From CATQHD01 sp965202675 (GTDB taxonomy: Bacteria > Actinomycetota > Acidimicrobiia > Spongiisociales > Spongiisociaceae), in assembly GCA_965202675.1 (NCBI GenBank), contig OZ241842.1, forward strand, positions 1,364,001 through 1,428,000: 64,000 nt of DNA, given 5' to 3'. This document shows, piece after piece, positions 59,518 through 64,000 of this stretch (within the stretch, counting starts at the first letter, position 1; each line of letters begins with the position of its first letter). The position numbers and the translations under genes are program-made. A model generated the notes under the pieces. It had not been told where the DNA came from. It ran no database searches and saw only the letters and a program-made list of their open reading frames with translations.

Positions 59518-61257
59518 TCATCGATGCGGGCGGGCCCTGCGGGCTTGGTCGAGGATTGAATCAAGGGCGAATACCACGTCTCGGTGGACATCCGAAGAGT
59601 CCAGATATTCGACCAACCGGTAGTAGTCCGCCTTTCTGAGTCGGCCGGGCGCCTGCACCTCGTCGAAGAAGGACTCCAACACCCTCGGGATCAGGTGATC
59701 GCCGACCTTGGTGTCGACCCAGAATGGGTCGTCCGGATCGCGTAGCGCGATCGGCGGCGCGTGCTCCTCGACCGCCCGATCCATCGCCTCCTGCCATCGG
59801 ACGGCTTCGGCCTCCTCGAACAAGGGGCCGCCCACCGCCCGGCTGCCCTCCCGCCGGGCGTACCCGCGCAGCGTCTTGGCGGGGAGCAGGTAGTTCTCGA
59901 GCTCCCGGCGCGGCCACATGTACTCCGCCAGGGCGTCATAGCCCTCTTTTTCCCCGAGCCCGGCGTCGAGATGATCGAACAGAGCGAATCCGACCAGGTC
60001 GGGCTTCGCCTCCCGCAGGCCGTGGAAGTGGCTGCGGGCCTTCTGGGGTTGGCCGCCGGCGTAATGGACGAAGGGCCGCTCCAACACCCCCGCCGCCTCG
60101 TGTTCGAGCAATTCGGCGAAGGCCCGCAGCAGCGCCAGGCCGGCCGCTCCCCCCAGGTATAGGACGAACCCGGTGAGCTCCGCCTGGTAATAGTCCTCGA
60201 AACGGATGTCGCGCAGGGCTTTGAGCACCCCGGACCTGCGGTCGATCCGGTGGGGAGAACCGACGAACGCCACCACCGTCCCCCGTTGGGCGGCCTCTTC
60301 GAGCATGACCTCGGAGCGGGACGCACAGATCACCTGGGTTCCGTCCTCGGCGGCGGCCCGGCTGAGCAGATCGTAGGTCTGGCGCTGCCTCAGAATCTCG
60401 AGGTGGGCGTCCGGTTCGTCGAGCAGCACCACGCTGCCGGGGTGAAGGCCGATAAAGGCCAACAGGAGCAAGGTCTGCTGCATACCCCGGCCCGCCGCGG
60501 TGAGGTCGAGGCGGGAACCGGCCTGGTTGACGTAGTCGAGCCCCACCTCGCCCCGTTCGGAGATCAGCCGGGGCCGGTCGAGCCGAACGCCGAAGAGGCC
60601 GGCCAGCCTGTCCGCCAGCCGCTCCCACCGCTCTTCCCCGTCGGGGAGCTCGACCACCCTCAGGCAGAGATTGCGCAGCACCTCGGCCGTGCGCCCCTCC
60701 CCCAGACGCACGTCGATCGCGCCGGGATCGAGCCGCACCTCGTTGGACGCCAGCCCCGACATGGGGCCGAGCAACGCCACCCGGGGGCGGAGGGCCTCGG
60801 CGACAACCGGCATGCGCCGGGCGCCCCCGGAGTCGGTCCGCAACGGACGGCAGTAGAAGCTCTCCTCGTTGGCGTAGTCGAACTCGAGACCGCACGACCA
60901 GGCCTCGGTTCCGGTCACCCCCTCGACGATCACATCGATGCGGACGTTCTCCGTGCGCCGCCCGTCGTCATCGTGAAAGGTCTCGCGGACGCGCAGATCC
61001 CGCCACAGCTGGCGCGCCGGAAGCGCCGGAACCCCCACCAGATCCCTCCGGCTGACGACCACGCCGGGCTGTTTTGCCGGCGGCCGGCCGCCCCGCTTCT
61101 CCGTCCAGCGGCGCAACCCGAGATCCCAGAGGGTGAGGGCCTGCAAGGCGGAGGTCTTGCCGGAATCGTTCGGGCCCACGAACACCACCGGATTGCCGAG
61201 CCCGATATCGATTTCTTCCAGACCCTTGAACCTGCGGACGATGAGCCGGGTAAGCAT
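59518..61257 (-). CDS. AAA family ATPase, OLD-like with degenerate Toprim region
   Basis: This 579-residue protein has an ABC/SMC-type ATPase: LTRLIVRRFKGLEEIDI, Walker A GPNDSGKTS (28-36), signature-like TAAGRGMQQTLLLLAF, Walker B VVLLDEPDAHLEI and an H-loop. The C-terminal part (GFVLYLGGAAGLALLRAFAELLEHEAA, then LVGFALFDHLDAGLGE) aligns in pattern with the Toprim of OLD nucleases, but the first catalytic Glu appears replaced by Gly. It is thus OLD-like or a related AAA_15/21 protein. It starts 12 bases after the SLH gene stop. A role in phage defence or DNA repair is plausible. Confidence 0.82.
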   Translation of the reverse strand: MLTRLIVRRFKGLEEIDIGLGNPVVFVGPNDSGKTSALQALTLWDLGLRRWTEKRGGRPPAKQPGVVVSRRDLVGVPALPARQLWRDLRVRETFHDDDGRRTENVRIDVIVEGVTGTEAWSCGLEFDYANEESFYCRPLRTDSGGARRMPVVAEALRPRVALLGPMSGLASNEVRLDPGAIDVRLGEGRTAEVLRNLCLRVVELPDGEERWERLADRLAGLFGVRLDRPRLISERGEVGLDYVNQAGSRLDLTAAGRGMQQTLLLLAFIGLHPGSVVLLDEPDAHLEILRQRQTYDLLSRAAAEDGTQVICASRSEVMLEEAAQRGTVVAFVGSPHRIDRRSGVLKALRDIRFEDYYQAELTGFVLYLGGAAGLALLRAFAELLEHEAAGVLERPFVHYAGGQPQKARSHFHGLREAKPDLVGFALFDHLDAGLGEKEGYDALAEYMWPRRELENYLLPAKTLRGYARREGSRAVGGPLFEEAEAVRWQEAMDRAVEEHAPPIALRDPDDPFWVDTKVGDHLIPRVLESFFDEVQAPGRLRKADYYRLVEYLDSSDVHRDVVFALDSILDQARRARPHR

Positions 61258-61269
61258 GGCCGGGGCGCG

Positions 61270-63468
61270 TCAGCCGCCGGGCGGAGAACAGCGCTCATCA
61301 GCCGCCGAGCAGAGCACCAACCGGCTGACCCCGGCGGTTGTGTAGGAATAGGTTTCCACCCGCACCCGCGCCGCTTTGGTCCGGGGCGGGGTTTCCATCC
61401 CGGTGTTGGCCAGGTCTCTCTCGAAGTCGGTCAGGGTGGCCGGCCCGTCCAAGCCGTTCAGATGGTCGTTTCGGTCATAGGCGATCAGCAGCACCTTCCC
61501 CGCCGAGCCGCCCTCCCCCTCGATCACCAGCCGGTTGTTGTTGAAGTCCTTGTCCAGCAGCCGTCCGGTGATCGGCAGGTCATCGCGGTCGGGTTCCTCC
61601 GTCCAGTAGTGGACCAGCGGCGCCGCCGTCCGACCGCCGCCGGTCGCCGTGATGGTCTCGGCGCCGCTCTCGTCCGAGTCGCGGGTGTAAGTCAGACGAA
61701 CCTGCCCGCGGCGGTCGGTCCTGCGCTTCACCCGCGCCTCTCCGTCGGACCCGGCGCCGATCCCGTCCTGGTCGTCGGAGGTGAAGGATATCTCCGCCCC
61801 GGATATCGGCCGTCCGTACAGATCGGTGAGGGTGGCGGTGATCCTGTTGACGGCCCCCCCGCCTATGCCCGACGCCGCATGATACGCAACCTCCTGGGTC
61901 AGCGCCAGGGCGGCGGAAGCCCCTCCCGTCGTATCCCGCCAGACCGCCGACGGCTCGGTGTTCGATTCGGAGACGCCCACCTTCCGCAGGGTGGTCCTGT
62001 CATCCAGCTCCAATCCGGACGGCAGCGAGGTGACGTTCAGGATCACCTCTGCGATGTCGCCCAGGTTGCGGCTGCCCGGAACAGGGTCGGTGTAACGGTA
62101 CGAAAGCACCACCCTCCCCGACGCGTCGGTCCGGTGCGGCCTCAGCTCCCTGTCTGCGGTCTCGGGAACAGAAGACGAGCTGGGCAGGACAGTTTCCACT
62201 GCGGCGATGGTCACCTGTTCGTCTCTGGCCGCCACCGGGTTCCCCCTGGAGTCCACCAGCTGGAAGGTGAAGGTTATCCGTCGGTCGAACCTGACGTATT
62301 GGGCGTTGGAGGGCATGTCATCGGTAACCCGCAGCTTCACCGCGCTTCCCGGGGCGGTGGTCCGCACCGATCCGAACGGGTGTTCATCCGCGTCGAATTC
62401 GTCTCCCACGCCGCCGGACCAGGCCCACACGGTTCTGGTCTCCCCGGGGGCGTAGGTAATGGTCAGATTGCCCGCAGAACCGACCCTCAGGTCGGAAACC
62501 TCGATCACACAGGGGTCGGAACCCCCGTCGACCGCTTCCACCTGACCCGGATCGCATGACCCGCCGGAGCGGATGGCGCGCCTGGCGTCGCGGGCGGAGA
62601 AAAGGTCGACCGTCGCGTACGGATCCGGCATGTGGCTCTGATCCCGCACCGAAACCGCCAGCTCCACCCCTCCCGCCGCCGACGCCGAACCCTCGGAGGC
62701 CTGGATGGTCACCCCCGCCGGACGGGCCTCGGTATGCGCCAGCATCCTGGTGATGAAGACCGCCATCTGCGCCCTGGTAACCGTCCCCTCGGGGGAGAAC
62801 CTCCCGTCCCGCGTCCCCTCGGTGATTCCCATCTCGAACATACGGATTATCGTCGCGGATTCGCCCCGCGACACCCCGTCCAGATCGGTGAACACTTCTT
62901 CGCCGTTGTCGGACACATCCACGTCGGAAACGTCCGCGCCGCCGGGTCCTACCAGCGCCTGCCTCAGGAAACCCTCCAAGATCTGCGCCATCTCGACCCG
63001 CGACACCGGCCGGTCGGGCTCGAAGAACCCGGCGCTCGCCCCGAACATCACCCTGAGTTCCACCATCCGTTCGACGGCGTCGCGGGCTTCGGTGAACAGA
63101 CCGCCGATGTCTTCGAACCCGGCGCCCGTCCTCAGGGGCAGCCGTATCCCGGCCGGTTCGGCCGCCCTCGCCATGAACAGCGCCATCTCCCAGCGCCGCA
63201 CGGGAGAATCGAGGTCGAACCTCTCGGCGGTGCGGCCCTTCGTGATCCCGTAATGGAACAGGCAGTTCACCGCGTCCTCGGCGAACGACCCGCCCGCGTC
63301 CCTGAAACCCGCCGGCGCCAACGCCGGGCCGACGCAGGCCGAATAAGCAGGGAGCCACCCCGGATCCCTGGCAGCCCCCCCGGGCGGCGCCCCTCCGGCC
63401 GCCAGCAGCGAACCCGCCAGACCCAAAACCGCAACCGGCCGCCATGACCATCCGCCAGCCCGGACCAT
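61270..63468 (-). CDS. Secreted S-layer homology (SLH) protein with Ig-like domains
   Basis: This 732-residue protein has a signal peptide (WSWRPVAVLGLAGSLLAAGGAPPGGA) and three SLH repeats at about 55-105, 110-165 and 185-240 (each with F-x-D and a closing RAQMAVFITRML-type segment). Several Ig-like/Big-1-type beta domains follow, with repeated phrases such as GRVVLSYRYTDP and GQVRLTYTRDSDESGAETITATG. SLH repeats bind cell-wall polymers, so it is likely a surface protein. ATG 63468 follows GGGAGG at a short spacing; 63492 is possible. The architecture is frequent in Acidimicrobiia. Confidence 0.9.
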   Translation of the reverse strand: MVRAGGWSWRPVAVLGLAGSLLAAGGAPPGGAARDPGWLPAYSACVGPALAPAGFRDAGGSFAEDAVNCLFHYGITKGRTAERFDLDSPVRRWEMALFMARAAEPAGIRLPLRTGAGFEDIGGLFTEARDAVERMVELRVMFGASAGFFEPDRPVSRVEMAQILEGFLRQALVGPGGADVSDVDVSDNGEEVFTDLDGVSRGESATIIRMFEMGITEGTRDGRFSPEGTVTRAQMAVFITRMLAHTEARPAGVTIQASEGSASAAGGVELAVSVRDQSHMPDPYATVDLFSARDARRAIRSGGSCDPGQVEAVDGGSDPCVIEVSDLRVGSAGNLTITYAPGETRTVWAWSGGVGDEFDADEHPFGSVRTTAPGSAVKLRVTDDMPSNAQYVRFDRRITFTFQLVDSRGNPVAARDEQVTIAAVETVLPSSSSVPETADRELRPHRTDASGRVVLSYRYTDPVPGSRNLGDIAEVILNVTSLPSGLELDDRTTLRKVGVSESNTEPSAVWRDTTGGASAALALTQEVAYHAASGIGGGAVNRITATLTDLYGRPISGAEISFTSDDQDGIGAGSDGEARVKRRTDRRGQVRLTYTRDSDESGAETITATGGGRTAAPLVHYWTEEPDRDDLPITGRLLDKDFNNNRLVIEGEGGSAGKVLLIAYDRNDHLNGLDGPATLTDFERDLANTGMETPPRTKAARVRVETYSYTTAGVSRLVLCSAADERCSPPGG

Positions 63469-63665
63469 CAGGCCTCCCGATTCATTCGACAACCGTCTTC
63501 AAAGCCGTCCTCCCGCCCGGCAACGATACCCGCTCCCCGGCCGGGGATGCTTCATCTCCGGCGGCGGCCCGACGGCGCAGACTCGAAAAATTCGGGGATC
63601 GCGAAACTCGGCCGCCGCTCTGCCCGGCGGGCCGGCCCGAAAGGTAGTTACAATCCCCTCCGATC

Positions 63666-64000
63666 ATGAGCCATGACATTGTACTTCTCGACCCTGTGGA
63701 ACTGACCGAGGTATCCCGCCGAGAGCTGGAGGAGGCGGGAACGGTAAGGGTGGCGCAGGTCTCCCGGCAGGAGGACCTGGCCGAAGCCATACAGGACGCC
63801 GACGCCGTCCTGTTCCAGCTGTCGCCCTTCCAGCTGTCCAAGGCGGTGCTGATGAAATGCCGAAGGCTGAAGGTCATCGGCCGGATCGGCGTCGGCACGG
63901 ACCAAGTGGACCTGTCCGCCGCCGCCGAGCGCGAGATTACCGTGGTCAACGGGGCCGGCGCCCAAGCCGCGGCGGTCGCCGACCACGCCATGGCCCTGAT
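63666..64000 (+). CDS. D-isomer-specific 2-hydroxyacid dehydrogenase (N-terminal part)
   Basis: The gene runs off the right edge after about 111 residues. The visible part has the substrate-domain pattern DAVLFQLSPFQLSKAVLMKCRRLKVIGRIGVGTDQVDLSAAAEREITVVNGAGAQAAAVADHAMAL, which matches SerA-like D-3-phosphoglycerate or related dehydrogenases (RIGVGTDQVD is the usual RxGVGxDxVD). It starts at ATG 63666. The NAD-binding domain and the catalytic His lie beyond the window. Confidence 0.88.
   Translation, partial: MSHDIVLLDPVELTEVSRRELEEAGTVRVAQVSRQEDLAEAIQDADAVLFQLSPFQLSKAVLMKCRRLKVIGRIGVGTDQVDLSAAAEREITVVNGAGAQAAAVADHAMAL

Overview
The window is about 65-70% GC, densely packed and rich in GTG and TTG starts. 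An F420-type luciferase-like oxidoreductase, a mycothiol-type (Rv2466c-like) nitroreductase homologue and a secreted protein with three S-layer homology domains point to a high-GC actinobacterium. I would guess the class Acidimicrobiia; this is inference from gene content. There is no rRNA, tRNA or CRISPR array that I can support. Two stretches (about 31.5-33.5 kb and 40.2-40.9 kb) are strikingly AT-rich and look imported.

Layout. 0-6 kb: a peptide/opine-type ABC transporter with a short-chain dehydrogenase, facing an SMP-30 protein, an aldose-epimerase-like protein and an OppF-type ATPase. 6-23 kb: housekeeping and redox genes, including a CaCA exchanger, LLM oxidoreductase, aminopeptidase N, a frameshifted manA, gnd, an aquaporin, modABC, a formyl-THF cyclo-ligase-like protein, a peroxiredoxin and a LacI regulator. 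23.4-25.7 kb: E1 alpha and E1 beta of a 2-oxo-acid dehydrogenase with a stand-alone lipoyl domain. 26.4-31.5 kb: a corrinoid/tetrahydrofolate methyl-transfer operon. 31.5-37.4 kb: UvrD-like helicase, ImmA/IrrE peptidase and an ADP-ribosylglycohydrolase-VWA fusion, divergent from a Nudix/NrtR regulator. 37.5-42 kb: aminotransferase plus M20 amidohydrolase, then an ImmA/IrrE-DUF4411 pair. 42.3-50.2 kb: carbonic anhydrase, then an amine oxidase with a full dipeptide-type ABC transporter. 50.3-56 kb: a molybdenum hydroxylase with a MoaD-like protein, and a GMC oxidoreductase. 56.2-63.5 kb: Fic protein, a perfect 8 x 52 bp tandem array, an AlbA_2 ATP-binding regulator, an OLD-like ATPase and the SLH protein. 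The window ends in a D-2-hydroxyacid dehydrogenase.

The strongest unusual signals follow. (1) A probable selenoprotein at 9251-9892: an Rv2466c-like protein whose first catalytic Cys codon is an in-frame TGA in the context F-W-V-D-P-V-(TGA)-P-W-C-W, with a perfect Shine-Dalgarno and start 10 codons upstream. (2) The 8 x 52 bp perfect tandem array lying against the start of the AlbA_2 gene. (3) Overlapping divergent promoters sharing one palindromic operator between the NrtR-like gene and the ADP-ribosylglycohydrolase-VWA gene. (4) A structured intergenic element found twice, at about 9.0 kb and, inverted, at about 23.1 kb. (5) A probable AUC start codon in the lipoyl-domain gene. (6) Two genes (manA and the helicase) each broken by one missing base in a short homopolymer.
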